Assembly: GCA_019155185.1 (NCBI GenBank) | Contig: CM032803.1 | Coordinates: 186,001 to 250,000 of the forward strand | Direction: 5' to 3' | DNA length: 64,000 nucleotides | Source of the DNA: Beaufortia kweichowensis | Taxonomy: Eukaryota; Chordata; Actinopteri; Cypriniformes; Gastromyzontidae | In this document: one piece after another, positions 12,074 through 24,960 of the stretch | Layout: the number at the start of each line of letters is the position of its first letter | Numbering within the stretch: position 1 is the stretch's first letter | Position numbers and translations under genes: made by a program | The notes under the pieces: generated by a model | Database searches by the model: none | Told to the model about the DNA's origin: nothing | Seen by the model: the letters and a program-made list of their open reading frames with translations, nothing else

Positions 12074-15000
12074 ACAGTACTCCACGTATTGATATTTCAT
12101 GATGGCATTGTACTAAAACGAAAGCTGTGTCAGTCTTTATAAAGATAAGTTGCATTCAATTTGATGTTTGGTCATGAGACACATGAGAGCCAATCAAACA
12201 GGCAGATTTAATCTGGATAAACAACACAGTATAACATAAACATGCTTTTAATATTAAAAGGTCTTACTGTGCTTGAGGATGTAAGGCAATGCCTCTGGGT
12301 TTCTGGATGTCTTCGTCTATAAAAATTTCCTTGTCAAGGCCGTTTAAACCACTGCGAGAAATAGAAGATAATCTGAAATACAAAATGTTAAGTCAGTTGA
12401 GCAAATAGACACATTTTTTTGTATTTGTCTATAACCCACCCTTTATCAGTCCAGTAGAGTTTACGATTGATCCAGTCTACAGCCAGTCCCTCAGGTGAGT
12501 CTAATCCAGTGGAGAACAATATCTCTCGAGAACCTCCATCCATTGAAACCCTCTCAATATGCTTTAGACCTTTATCTGCAAAATAGACCTAAAAACAACC
12601 ACACACAAATAAACCATGTGAAACAGTATCGTGATTAGGCCAGAATACGTCATGCATTTATGCTACGTCGCCACAAGATGGCAGTACGTTCATAATGAAG
12701 TGACCCCAACAGCTCTGAATGACCTCATTTTCTACAAACCGCTTGCATTTACGTCACATGGCCACTAGATGGATGTCATAACACAAGTGGCGTCATCAGC
12801 CTGAACTCTCACCTTGTTCTGTACTGGATCATAATCCACAGCTACGATGGCGCCTTTTGGCTCCTCAAAGAGTTTCTCTGTGCTTTGTGTGCCATCCATG
12901 GTCATTTTTCTTACATCCAATACATTGGCAAATAACAGGTATGGTGGTGGACCTGCTAAAAATAAGGATGCTAGAGGATTCCAGACATGTCAGGTCATTA
13001 GATGCAAATGCACTTAAATACCGATTAACCCAATAATTCTAAGTAACAACATGGAGCAGAATTACGCAGTGCAACTTGCCTGTGGCCGCACATTGTTTTC
13101 CATCAGGCTGTAGCTGGTATCCAGGTCTGCATTCACATACCCACCTGCCCGGAAATAACGTCACACATATATGACCGCAACCTCCACGATCTGCAGACAA
13201 ACAGCCTAAAACACACACAGAAATATCTTTACATGCTTTTATATACATTAGCTTGCATAGGTGCACAGCTGATTAGATTTACAAAAATACACACCTGTGC
13301 ATGACCGTCCATCTGACTTTAGTACTGATCCCTCTGGACACAAGCACACATCTCCTTCTGCTGTATGGACGCACACGTGATCACATACTGTCTTATTTTC
13401 CACACATGGTTTAGCTTCTGGAAAGGCACATGGCAAAACATTGCCAGAAAGCAAATAATTATTTGATGTTGTCATGTTGTCATGCCCCCTGCTGGTCTGT
13501 GTCCGGTTTGCTCATTCATTTAATGATTTGTTCATGTGTCTGGCTAAACAACCAGACAAGACAAGTCTAATGCTGATGGCCTCAATCTTTAAAGCCCCAT
13601 GTCCTCATCTGATCAACTCTCACCTTTTTTAACATTTCCATAAACACCTTTCAAAAGAAATTCAGTGCTCTGTGGCCGAGGCATATCAAATAGTCACTGT
13701 TTTCACACCTAGTAATCCAGAATCTATAATTCTACATTTACAAAACACCAGTCTTAAAATCCATTATTAGTGATAATCCCTGATTTTATCATTCCACCAA
13801 ATATGTAGCATTATTAAAACAATGCATTCATTTCTATAATTACAGCAGTCATGATCAATATAGATTTAAATCTATAAAGCTCCAGGAAGATAAACTATTT
13901 TTATCTGAAAATGGGAATTGTGTTGTTTTCAGTGCCAGTGAAACCAGACGGTTGGTAGAAAACAAGCTTCTTAACAGGACACTGTTTTCAATCCATTTAG
14001 GACGTCATGGCCATAATCTCACCCACAAAGGTGAACGTATGAAAGGGGTCTCTTGTGCGTCTTGTGATGTTCTGGGATGAAACTAAACAGTAGCTTTAGA
14101 GAGATGATTATACTGCATTTTCTGCATATCTTCAGTTTTCAACAGAATTCAACAGATAGGTGTTTAATAATGTGGTACATATTTTCCAACTGTTGATGTT
14201 CTTCAGTCATTATTCACTTACTCTGTCAGGAAACACAACAACAGACTTGTGTGTCCGCGAGTGAGAGGGTTAATCTTGCTATTGATGTGCTCTTGACCTG
14301 CTTAGTGAGGCAAAGCTGCTGACTAAATATGTTCTGTATTACTGATGTCACCTCATCATCTGATCACTGTGCTGTCCAGCTCCACCCCAGTGCAAGAGCA
14401 ATAAAGTCCAGAGACAAAATGTATTTTGTTTTATCATCCATCCCTCCATTATTCTTACCTTGACAGGTCTTCATATCAGGCAGTAGCAGGTAGCCCTTAG
14501 GACAGGTGCAGAAATAAGACCCTGGGACGTTCTCACACCCGAGTGAACAGCCGTGATTCCACAGGGCACATTCATTAATATCTAAAAAAAAAAGAGCAAC
14601 AAAGAGCCTTTTTTTCTAAAGGAAAGTGGTTTTGTTTACCTAGATTTCTCCATTAATATCATGGCATGTTTCACTGGGAAATAGTTTGTGTACCTTCACA
14701 GTAGTTTCCTTGTTTACTGAGAGAAAACCCATCCCTGCAGCGGCATAAACCTGTGTCACTGTGATGGGAACAGACCTTTACACAATCTGCTGTCTGTCGA
14801 TTACAACCTGCACAACAATAGAGAGAACGGCAATAAATCACATTCTAACACATTCTGTCATGAAGTTGCACTCTTTGACATTAAATCCACTACGCGACCT
14901 AAATAATAATCAGTGTCATGTGATAAAATAGCAGCACTTTATAATGAATAAACCACAGAAACCACTATTGACCAATCAGCTTTAAGCACCATCGCTGTTC

Positions 15001-18000
15001 TTTTTATAACGACAATTAATATTTAAAATTAAGATTCTTTGTAAGATCTTAAGGACTTCTGAGAACTGATGACATTTAATTGATCATCACCAACCTGGAG
15101 TAAAAGAAGCAGGACTCTCCACCACTGGCTGATTGATGGGATGTACCACTTTGACATCAGCAGGGGGGTGTGGCATCCGTTTGGAATTGACATTTTCACC
15201 TGGGCCCCCTATGTACTTGTTTACTCGTGTAATGCTTTTTGACTTTGAGTCTGTTAAGTAAATATAATCCAGGAAAACTGTCATCCTGAGTGACTGCGAT
15301 CTAGAAGTAAGACATTTTTACCATTAAACTATTGTGCAAAAAGGAGATTGATATACAGTGTAACGCTAGAGATAAGTGTTACCTTAAAGGCTGATTGAAA
15401 ACATCAATAATGTTGCCATCATAGTTGCATGACCCCAGTGCAGTGTGTCGTCTTAGGCCCGGCTGGACCCAGAACAGTCTGCGGTCTCTGTGGTCAATGG
15501 TTAATACTTTTAGTCTGTCTGTGACCTTCAGCAATGTTGATCTGTTCTCACCGGCGGTGTCTGAACGCTGGATACTGGGAGTCACTCCGTCTGACAACCA
15601 GAAAATATATCTGGAAAATTTAAAAGAACAATTTGTGATTTTTGCGTTCTTTAGCCTGTAAAAATCTCAAAATAAGAAAACAATATTTTAATTTCATTTA
15701 TTTAAATAAAGAATATTTATTTTTACACATATATTATAAGAAATAAAAGAGCTACGAGAATGTTCTTTTGTTAAGTCTGATACATTATCTAATAGCAGTT
15801 CCCTCAAAATATGTACAAATATTATAAATATTTGGTAATTAATTGTTAAAGAGCTGTTGACAGACAGGCCGTCTGATAAGAAAGTAAAGACAGTGAGCTC
15901 TGTGAAACAGAGAATTACACCTATGTGACAGACATGTTTAAAAGAATGTGTCTGTCTGAATGCTCTGGCATTTATAACTCGCACGCAAACTTGAGTAGAA
16001 ATGTGAAAGTGACAAAGGCTTTAGTTATTCTCATTCTCCCCTATAGTCAATAAGCACACTGCTGAGAGAACAGAGCAGGAAAAAATGTTAAACATGTTGT
16101 TGTGGTGATTCCACAAACCACAGCTTCACATGTTCAATCACAGTTCAAGTATGGGTCATTTTGTGTATTTACTAATAACAATCTTGCAAATAGTATATAT
16201 ATATATATATAGTACATATTTGTTAAATGTGCACGTTTACTACCATACCATGTTGTATTAAAATAATATGTGTGATAGATCTGTATGTTAGATAGATCTT
16301 CATTTAGTGTTGAATTATTTTGTTCTACTATCTAAGTTTTACCTCTCGTTTGGATCAACAACAACACTGCTTGGCTGGAACAGATCTCGTAGGACAATCT
16401 TTTCATTTCTCCCATCTGTGTCCACTCTGTGTATCGTTCCTTCTTCTGTATTGCTCCAGAACACTGAGTTTTTAATCCAGTCCACAGCCAGCCCTGAGAT
16501 TCCCTTCACTGAGGAGAGAAGCTTCTGAAAGAATGAAACAAACCTACAATAAAAACCTTATACACACACACACATACTGTACTAGTCATTGCTGATGCTC
16601 TGATACTACCTGTCTGCGTGTTCCATCCAGTCCGACTCGGTTTATGAGTCCTGCGTGTATGTCGGCCCAGAACACCGTTCCCTCACCCAAGTGGAAGTCC
16701 AATAAGATGGACCTTCCCACCCCAGACACGATTCTTCTCTGGTCTTTACCATCTAGGTTCATTGTGAGAATGCTGTTTCCAAGGCTGGTTAACAGATACG
16801 GCTCGGGATCTTTAAAGAGATACTATAATTACTACAATAAAAGCACTGAATGCATGTAAACAATGTATTTACACATTCAAAACTCTCAAATCAAATATTC
16901 ACACATTTTAAATCACACGATTCTGTCCCATGGTTTTTTATTTAACACAAGACCTATCAACCAAAAGGCTATGGCTATGATTGGTGTATGGGAGGTTGAT
17001 GAATCAGGAAAAACTAAGATTGTCAAATTGAGAAAATTATTAAAGAGTGTTTTTTAAACTATTGGCTGGCAAACATTAAGACATTTTTATTTTCTCTAAA
17101 AATAAAAAAAAACTCATTTTGATCAAGGTGCAAGACAGACACCCTGCGTCATGAGGAACAAATGATGGGCTATGCTAATGGATGTCAATCACTGTATAAT
17201 TAGCATTAGCATTCATGTTTCTCCCTGAATCCCTGCGGTGTGACCCTAACGCAGAACATTTGATAAATACAACCTGTCGAACAACAAATACATTCTTTCT
17301 TGGTCATAAAATTGCAAATGATTTCTTTTTCTTGCCTGCCCACATTAGCACATATAATGTCATGCAAACAATAAATTATTGTTGCTTTGTGACCCAAGTC
17401 CATTCATGCAATAATGGGGAGATGTTCACAGATCTATGTCTCATAAATGCCTCAAGAAATAAAGCAGCTGTATCCTAGCAACACACACCACAATGAAAGC
17501 CTTCTAACACACAGACAGGGCCATGTTGCTACGGTGACAAATAACATCACATTTTAAATATGCACTTTAAAGATGGTAATCAATAGTCTGGAAACATGCA
17601 AATCTGTTTCTGTGGTTATAAATTGTCAAATGTTCTGGCAATAAGTTATATTTAACTATATTTAGCTGTTTACAATGTTACTTAATAAAAGATGTTTTTT
17701 ATTCTGTATTAGGATACAGTGATATTTAGCAGACTTATGCTAATCACCATAAATATTATGACCTGTGAAGGGAGAATCAAGTTCCTGTTTCACTGCAGGA
17801 CAGCTGTGAACAGAAAGTCTAAAAACATTGTGTTTTATACATTTAAGTTTAGCTCTAAATCATCAAAGTATAGGAAACTAATTTAACAAAATGATAGGAA
17901 AGTACAGAACAAATATAGCTCACATATTAAGCAAATAGATCAAATCTCATTACATTTCATTTAAGCTCAGTTTGCTAATCTTTTCATTATGTTTACCTTT

Positions 18001-18186
18001 ATCTCACCACCACACTCACATCAAACTTTAATAAGCACTGACACACTTACCCACACAGCTGAAGTTACCGGTCTCCCATGGACGTCTATCCCAACATGAT
18101 GCTCCCTCATCAGAAGCATGGCCAGAGCCCATTCTCACCATCCACAACCACAACTGAAAGGTGGCCGCTATCATCCCCCAGAACAT
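7388..18186 (-). CDS. egf: egf, pro-epidermal growth factor precursor, 22 coding exons
   Basis: Type I membrane precursor of the EGF receptor ligand. Exons on the minus strand: 18186-18051, 16809-16610, 16524-16343, 15610-15383, 15300-15095, 14807-14694, 14581-14459, 13417-13295, 13205-13080, 12952-12813, 12588-12440, 12372-12268, 12026-11803, 11597-11430, 11164-11057, 10960-10844, 10564-10442, 10292-10124, 9347-9183, 7974-7875, 7785-7686, 7548-7388. The sum is 3267 nt, 1088 residues, with every junction in phase. Order: signal peptide (about 1-24); YWTD-type beta-propeller 1 (about 45-317); four EGF modules (318-479); propeller 2 (480-741); a linker; two EGF modules (778-857); mature EGF (about 882-935); a transmembrane helix (about 944-968); a cytoplasmic tail. 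The start chosen, MFWGMIAATFQLWLWM, is a good signal peptide; an in-frame ATG lies 24 codons upstream (18258). The cytoplasmic exons 20-22 are the least certain: exon 20 needs a weak donor. The protein is shorter than the human 1207-residue precursor. Confidence 0.95.
9413..9680. mobile_element. diverged MITE-like repeat, copy 1 (egf intron)
   Basis: The left side resembles CAGTTTACCCAAAAAATTAT and continues with the internal sequence ACTTTCTTTCTTCTGTG. The right side carries the inverse, ending in TTTTGGGTTAGCTTTCCCTTTAAAG. It is the same family as the neighbouring copy at 9754-10049, but older. This family is very frequent in cyprinid genomic DNA; I recognise it from general knowledge and have not checked it in a database. 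Confidence 0.7.
9754..10049. mobile_element. foldback MITE-like element, copy 2 (egf intron), about 296 bp
   Basis: Near-perfect terminal inverted repeats: TTAAAGAGATAGTTCACCCA on the left and TGGGTGAACTATCCCTTTAA on the right. Inside is a second inverted pair, GCAAAACGCTGGTTACC against GGTAACCAGCGTTTTGC, so the element can fold back. There is no coding capacity. TTAA lies at both ends, which could be part of the terminus or a target duplication. The right end is about 75 bp from the GC donor of egf exon 18. Confidence 0.85.
11225..11300. mobile_element. fragment of the same MITE-like family (egf intron)
   Basis: The sequence GAATAGTTTACCAACAATTA, followed by a stretch ending in GCAAACCTGTATGACTTTCT, matches the left arm of the two copies at 9413 and 9754. 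It lies in the intron where mammals carry an extra EGF-module exon. Confidence 0.6.
11356..11386. repeat. (AT)n microsatellite in egf intron
   Basis: About 15 uninterrupted AT repeats, roughly 45 bp inside the intron from the donor of egf exon 14. Confidence 0.95.
12035..12070. repeat. (AC)n microsatellite at the egf exon 13 acceptor
   Basis: Eighteen AC units on the plus strand, that is (GT)18 in the egf sense. Only CTTTGGAG separates it from the first base of exon 13 (12026), so the repeat occupies the position of the polypyrimidine tract. Confidence 0.95.
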
Positions 18187-20133
18187 AATCCTGTCTCTAA
18201 AATGTCTACAGGTCTCTTCTCTTAGGTATTTCCTTGGACACGGTACCACACCATGCATCCATAACCTCCATGCATCTTACACATGTAACCTAACAGCATC
18301 AACCAAAAGAACAATTGAGAACCGGTCCAGAAAGGGTTTTTTACATCCCAGAGGTATCCGTTTCACAGAGATCTGGTTGAAAGTGAGGGTTTGTGTAGAG
18401 CCCTGCCAGAGACACACACACACAGAGCTCTTGCTCTCTAGCTGTTTTGGAAGCAAAGTATGAAATTCCTGACAGTCCCATGGTAAATTTGACACATGGT
18501 GAGACCAGCCACGGCTGTAAAGAGGGTTTCCCTGGTAGTCTGAAGTCAAAACACTCGGTCACAAGCAATACAATATCTTCCCTGCTACAGCTTATAAAGA
18601 ACAGCCCTCGGTCAGCCAAGTTCACCTCCTGGCCTTTCTTGCTCCTCCATTCAATGCATGTGATTTAGTGGGAGTGACCCGAAGCTCATCATGAGTAATG
18701 AGATGCTCCCTCTACATTTTCTCCCATCACTTCCATCACATACACATGTTTGTTTCAGTATATTAGTAAGGGTATCCCAAAGACTTCTATTGTTTTCATA
18801 ACAGACTAATGATAGTTCATAAACTTTAACTTTAACTCAAACATTTTGACATTGATTTTAACAGTTTGCGTGTCTTTTTTTACTAGAGAAAACCCCTTAA
18901 CAAACAGACACCTTAACAAATTTGGTCTTCAAACACACACACACACACACACACACACGTGTTGTTGTGTCTGTAAAACATCTGTCTGGATCCAAGAGTA
19001 AAGAAACATAAGGGTTGGGTTGCTTCACCTCTGTTTCCCATCTACTCTGCTGAATGCCGTCTGAATGAATGTCATATTGTCACAGGAATTAGAAACACTG
19101 CTCTGGGAAAAATGTGACAGGCAGAAATACAACAGATTCCCTGTTGTTGTATTAAACTGCAGTAATAAATGCAGCGCAACGCTGACACAAACTCACAGGA
19201 CTAGATATGACGTCATTCATGACAACTTTGCTCAAGCTTGTGTGACCACTTAAGAATATAAATAATAATAGATTTTAAGCGCTTTAAACACATTCATTTT
19301 GGAATTAAAACATTACAAATTCACACTGACACAAGTAAGACATGCGCACACAAAACACATAAAGACGTATACAAACAATTGAACACACATTTACTAGTAA
19401 ACTTATACATCACATGGAAAGACAGAAATATGTATTAAAAGGTGTAAATAATAATCATTATATCATCAAATATCAAATGGACACTTCAGTATGAACTATT
19501 GTAACCAAGAAAGTGTTTGTGTCTGTCTGATTCTTATCTTGACAAAACTAACAAACGACATGTAACCAAAAAAAGAAGCCTAATGTATATTTGGCATGTA
19601 TTAACTTTTTATATCACATTTTTACATTTTTATATTTATTAATTTTATGCACGTGACACCAAAACACTACTACTGATAAAACAAGAAAGAAAATAAATCA
19701 AAAGGCATCAAAAGGCAGTAAAATCAATTGAATTACATGTATTGTGATTATATCTACTAATTTACTAATTCATCACATGTTGTATGTTGGCATAAACAAA
19801 AATACATTTAAGATTTACATTCATGTCCTCTGCATTTCATAAAAAACCCACCCACATATATGACTGGATAAACAAACCTGTTCATTTATAAAATGAGACA
19901 CAAAATACAATTTAGGGTGAAGATAAATTATTTAAGGCATGTGTCTTGTCTAATAGACGTTTCAATGGCAAAAACAAATGATACTACCTGTCCCAAACTT
20001 AACTTCCGGTAGACTTCCACTAGCCAGACCATTAACTTTTGGGCCAGGCGTGTGTCCGATGAAACCATCTATACCAAATGTATAGAAAGGATAACACTTA
20101 AAAGCCGATATGCCTTAAGAACACGGCTATTCA
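18187..20133. other. egf 5' flank, lrit3 3' UTR and intergenic DNA
   Basis: This is the interval between the egf start codon and the lrit3 stop codon, both on the minus strand. An (AC)13 microsatellite lies at 18933-18958. A minus-strand AATAAA at 19640-19635 is a possible lrit3 poly(A) signal, about 0.5 kb after its stop. I see no clear TATA box or CpG island for egf. Open frames at 18161-18668 on both strands overlap each other and show no family resemblance. Confidence 0.6.
18933..18958. repeat. (AC)13 microsatellite
   Basis: A pure AC dinucleotide run in the egf upstream flank, about 750 bp from the egf start codon. Confidence 0.95.
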
Positions 20134-23100
20134 TTAGCACAGGTATTCAGATCTGGAGCTGTCGCTCTTGTAAGTCATTTGCGAGTCGATGCTTGAGCGC
20201 GAGCAAAGAAGCATTCGCTCTGATTCCTGAGTCTGTCTCCGGGCCCAGAGATCATTGGGCTGGCCGTTCAGTGTTCTCTGTTTCATAGTCAGAGTCTCAA
20301 ACTTTACATACGTCTCTTTTGAAAGGTCTTCCTCCGGTCCACTGTTCTCATTACTGTTTCCTTTACAGTAAAGACACAAGATCTTATAAACCAGCACTAC
20401 AATCAGAGGCACGGCGATTACACACGCGACCCCGCTGGCAATCATCAGGATTTTGCTCCGTCCATCATCGTCAGTGTCATCCAGAGTACTGAAATCCACA
20501 CATTGCTCTTTTCCAGACACTGACCCCTTTGTAACCAAACACACAGTGTACATCTGATTAGGCATCAGATACTCCAGCAGGAGCTTTCCCTGTCCCACCA
20601 CCGTATCAACCGTCTCCTTATCATCTTTAGCATCATACGGAAAGTACATCACTGTCAAAGGCGTGTCACCGGGCAAGTTATCAGACGTCCACAGCAAGAC
20701 GGCTGTGTCGCCGGTCTCCTCCACTATCTCAACATCTTTCACATCAGATTTTCTTCTGGACTGCTCGTTCCGTATTGAACTCTTGCCTTGATGGACTTTA
20801 GCTGGCCTGTCTCCAGCAGGCGGAGACCGCTGCAGTCCTCCACCGGGTCCTAGATTCGTTTTGGGTGGCAGAGGTGACTGCGTGGTCACGGCTGGTTTGG
20901 TTGTGAATCTGACGGGGCTTAGAGATGTAGAAAGTGGGGTCTCTGTGACAGAAATTGTGGTTTGCTCAACAAGTTTGTCCGTATCGGGCCTCTTGGTTAT
21001 GTTAAGCGATGGTGATTGCGTTGAGGTTTCCACGCCATCCACAGACAGAGTGATGAACGCCTCGACGTTCCCAGCAACGTTTTTGGCTTTGCAGCGGTAG
21101 TCGCCAGCATCTTTGAACATGATATTATGCAAACTGAGGATGGACCAGCGAACCCCATCACCCGGAGACTCCTGCACAACTATAGAGATATAGTGAGCAG
21201 TAGAAATAATTAGGTTAAGCTATAAAGACACCACAGACAGGATATGATGTCACACTGTCTGACTTCTATTTTTATGTAAATAACACATCATCAGAATGTA
21301 ACAGTGCAAACTTTTGACTCAGCTAAGCAACTAATACATTTAAATGTTCTATTGGTGACATAATATCTCTTGATATGAACTTCAAAGTTAATCATACAAA
21401 AACGTTCATACATAGCAGAATAAGAATTGTTTTGCACGAGTATGTTTTCATGTGTTTGTATTAAATTAATTATTAATCCATACCTGTGTTGTTGAGTGCC
21501 GATCCATCGGCTCTGGTCCACAGAAGGGTGGGAGTGGGTAAACCAGTGGCATCACATCGCAGGAGCACATTACTTCCTAACGATGATGTAATCTTAGTTG
21601 CTGACATCATAACTGATGGTTTGACACACTGATCCAGTTCAGCCCACTGAAACAGAACACCAGCTAAGTTCTCGGGCCCAATGCACGTCAGAAACTGATC
21701 CATCAACACCACAGGTGTGTCGGCCATCTTTGAAAGCTCAATGAGTTTGGAAATACGACAGTCACAGTACCAAGGATTGTCCTGGAGACCTACAATAATT
21801 GAAAGGATTTGTTTAGAATATGATAGTCTTGGGAATGTACACTTTATTATATTGATAATTTATTGACTATTTTGTCCCAAAACACTTTTCCATACTGTGT
21901 TGTAATCCATGTATACACATTTTGGACATTATACTAAAAGCACAAGTTCACTCCCACCAAACCAGAGAGGAGTACAGAAGTGCTGTAAATCTTTAAGCCA
22001 GGAAGTCGTGTCTGTCTAACATCAGGTGTTGGACATTAACACCACAGTCTGCACATATTTCGTTCTTTGACAGGATAAACGGGTCAGTTGACTGTAAACA
22101 AGGATATGGACATGCCACTGTGATACTGCTGAACAGCTGGCTCGTGATAACTGATACAGGCTATTACCCTGACTGACCTGACCAAATATAAATGCTTCAG
22201 TTTGTTAAAAGTTGTACTCTATGATTTAAAATAATTACATCTGTAGTCTTAAACAGGTGCACTGGCATTTGTGAACTGTTTATAATAACAGCTCTCTTCA
22301 GTTTTGTGTGCAGATTGCCATTGTTCACAATAGCTTAATATTTAAATGTGTGATAGAGTTATCAATATTGTGACCTAAACTCAGATAAACAGTGATGACA
22401 ATAAACGAAGTGAAACCTCATACACACATTAGAAGATCAGCTTGTACTTAACTTGGGAAAGCCCATGAAGACCCAGACTAGATTCAGAAGATCACATTTG
22501 GAATTACTATATATAGACATAATGAAGAGAGGAGACTTACATACTCTCATGTGTGTGGATGTGCAAATCAAGCTGACATTAAATTCACATACATTCTTTG
22601 TGGTTTATTATTTGCTTTTAAAGAGGTAATACCTGTCCATATGTCCATCATGTTGAGGAAATTGTTGTTTTATATTTATTGCTGCATTGACTTACATGCA
22701 TTTTGATGCATTTTGAATGCCTTTGTGTATGATAGATGATTAAGAGCATTTCTGCAGAAATCTATGTGTAATGCACATGCACAATCGTTTTCACAAATTT
22801 ATGGTTTTCACAAATAAAGTGCTCTGTGTCCCCTTTATTTACCTAGCTTTAGCTTACTATGAAAATGAAAAATGATAACCCCTTTAAAGAAAGCATCTTT
22901 GTCATCATGCATATACAGTAGAACATCATAAAACATATAATCTTTGTCTTACCCAAAACAATCTTTTGTGAAGCATTGGCACTGGGCAGGATGCCTGAAA
23001 ATGGAGGCCAGATATCCACCAGGTCAGAGGGAAGAGTAGTTAACTTGTTACTGGATATGTCTAGGTAGGTGATGTTAACCAGGTAAGGTGCTGCCTCCAC

Positions 23101-24361
23101 AGGAACACTAGTCAACCTGTTATTGTGCAGATCCAAGGTCCTCAGATTAGGCATCTCTTTCAGAGACTCCCAGGGAAAGGTAGCGATCATGTTCCCATCC
23201 AGTCGTAGCTCATGAAGAACCTTCAGGTTGTAGAAGCTGCCAGGGTCCACGGAGGTGATGGAATTATATGTGATCCATAAATAGCGCAATTCTGTGAGGT
23301 AGTAGAAGGCCTCGGTGGGCACTCGACGCACAGCTGTCTTCTCTACCCGTAATTTCACAGTGTCCACAGGGACGTTGACCGGGATATCGGCCATGTCGGG
23401 ATCATTGCACAGAACAGACCTGGGGCAGATTTTTAATCACAGGTTAATGAGGCGAGATCTAACGTGTGAGGTGATGGGGTTTATGAGTCTATATGAAGAA
23501 TATTAGCAGCTAAAAGAGAACAGATTAAAAGTTAAAACAATAACATTGATAGTTTCAATCAGAAGACTGATCATCTTGTACCATTTCTAAATGTAGGCCA
23601 TGCTTCATGATGATTCAGAATGCTCTGTATTCACTGCACGCTTTAAATCCACTTTATACAATATCACATGTGATCATTTTACGTTTTCTTTTACACTTGA
23701 TATTCAATTGTTTCTTTAATTATGTGTATACTTTTAAATATTTAAAAATCTAAAAGTACACTTATGAATATATATATATATACACACACACTATTATAAT
23801 AATAGTTTTATTTGTGTCCCTTTCATATGTATCATTTGTTCACTTTTTGTACACTGCAAAAATATCTGTCAGTTGGGATAAGAAAAATAAACTTCAATTA
23901 CGTTCTAACTATTTATTGAGAACAGTTGTCTTACCCCATCAGCAGATATAATAACCTTGCTTTGATAACTTTTCACAGGTCACTTTGCCTATGAAGAAAA
24001 TGACTCCTACTTTAAGAATTTGTACTAATTCATAAGAATTTTACTAGTAATTGTACTGCAAAGCAATATATATTTTTTTAAATTTTTCAAAAATTGCCCC
24101 CAATTGTTTTTTTGCAGTGTATCTGCTTAAATGACTAATAACAGCACTTTTTAACTTTCATACACATTTAGATCATGCCATTAGATCAGTACAAACACAA
24201 AATATTAAAGTTTTTCATTTGAACTGACACTAGTGTTGTTACCTGGTACCAGAGCCATCACTGCGTCCATGGGACACACAGGTGCACTGTGAAGGACAGA
24301 AGGGCTGAGCCAAACTCCAGCAGCCCAGCAGCACCTGAGACAGCAGCAAACACCGATACAT
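20134..24361 (-). CDS. lrit3: lrit3, leucine-rich repeat, Ig-like and transmembrane domain protein 3
   Basis: Type I membrane protein. In mammals it acts in photoreceptor-to-ON-bipolar signalling and is needed for TRPM1 placement; defects cause stationary night blindness (family knowledge). Exons on the minus strand: 24361-24243, 23419-22953, 21789-21484, 21179-20134; 1938 nt, 645 residues, all in phase. Seen: a signal peptide ending near WSLAQP; an N-terminal cysteine cap (CPSQCTC); LRRs such as LRYLWITYNSITSVDPGSFY and LRTLDLHNNRLTSVP; a C-terminal LRR cap (NPWYCDC, in exon 3); an Ig domain (LLRCDATG to DAGDYRCKAK); a Ser/Thr/Pro-rich spacer with a basic patch; an FN3-like fold (about 448-530); a transmembrane helix (about 541-569); and a short cytoplasmic tail. 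The human protein has 679 residues. Whether this is the a or b fish paralogue cannot be told here. The egf-lrit3 tandem order is as in human. Confidence 0.94.
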
Positions 24362-24438
24362 CCTTCACTCACAACCCACAACTCGATCACCAGCAGACGA
24401 CAAAAACAGCAAACAGCAGCAGGAAATGTGCATTGCAG

Positions 24439-24646
24439 CATGTGTTCTCTATAGCATGTGTTCTCTATAGAATGTGTTCTCTATAGAATGTGTTCTCCAT
24501 AGAATGTGTTCTCTATAGAATGTGTTCTCCATAGAATGTGTTCTCTATAGAATGTGTTCTCTATAGAATGTGTTCTCTATAGCATGTGTTCTCTATAGAA
24601 TGTGTTCTCTATAGAATGTGTTCTCTATAGAATGTGTTCTCTATAG
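24439..24646. repeat. 13-copy, 16-bp minisatellite upstream of lrit3
   Basis: Exactly 208 bp: 13 head-to-tail copies of a 16-mer with consensus AATGTGTTCTCTATAG. Only three variant positions are seen: CAT in place of AAT at the start of copies 1, 2 and 10, and CCATAG in place of CTATAG in copies 4 and 6. It ends 78 bp upstream of the lrit3 start codon (minus-strand gene), so it lies in the promoter or 5' UTR. Identical spacing and no distinct spacers rule out a CRISPR array. Confidence 0.97.
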
Positions 24647-24936
24647 AATGCTAACAGGTGTTTGGACAGGTGAGGATTGCAGAAGGAACACGCAGGATTG
24701 GATTTCTCAAGGCTGAGTAGGTCACTAAAGTTGAACAGACGTGTGCATGAGTTTGACGATAAGCTCATCCGCTAATCGGATAACAGCAAGAAGGTTCTTC
24801 TATCACGTGACACTCTTCTTAACTTTTTACGTCACTTACCATCGCCGTGTTCCAGACTGCGCGTGCGTGAGACTGTGTGACACCTGCGTGAAACGAGTGG
24901 AAGAGTTTAATCGCTAGTTTTATTTCAATAGAGCTC

Positions 24937-24960
24937 ATATATATATATATATATATATAT
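24937..24960. repeat. (AT)n microsatellite
   Basis: Twelve AT units in the lrit3-gpm6a interval. Confidence 0.9.

Noticed and set aside
11775..12074. Plus-strand open frame of 99 codons ending in poly-His/Thr
   Set aside because: It is antisense to egf exon 13 and the (AC)n repeat.
24439..24646. Regular direct repeats resembling a CRISPR array
   Set aside because: The units are contiguous 16-mers without spacers, in a vertebrate genome beside lrit3. It is a minisatellite.
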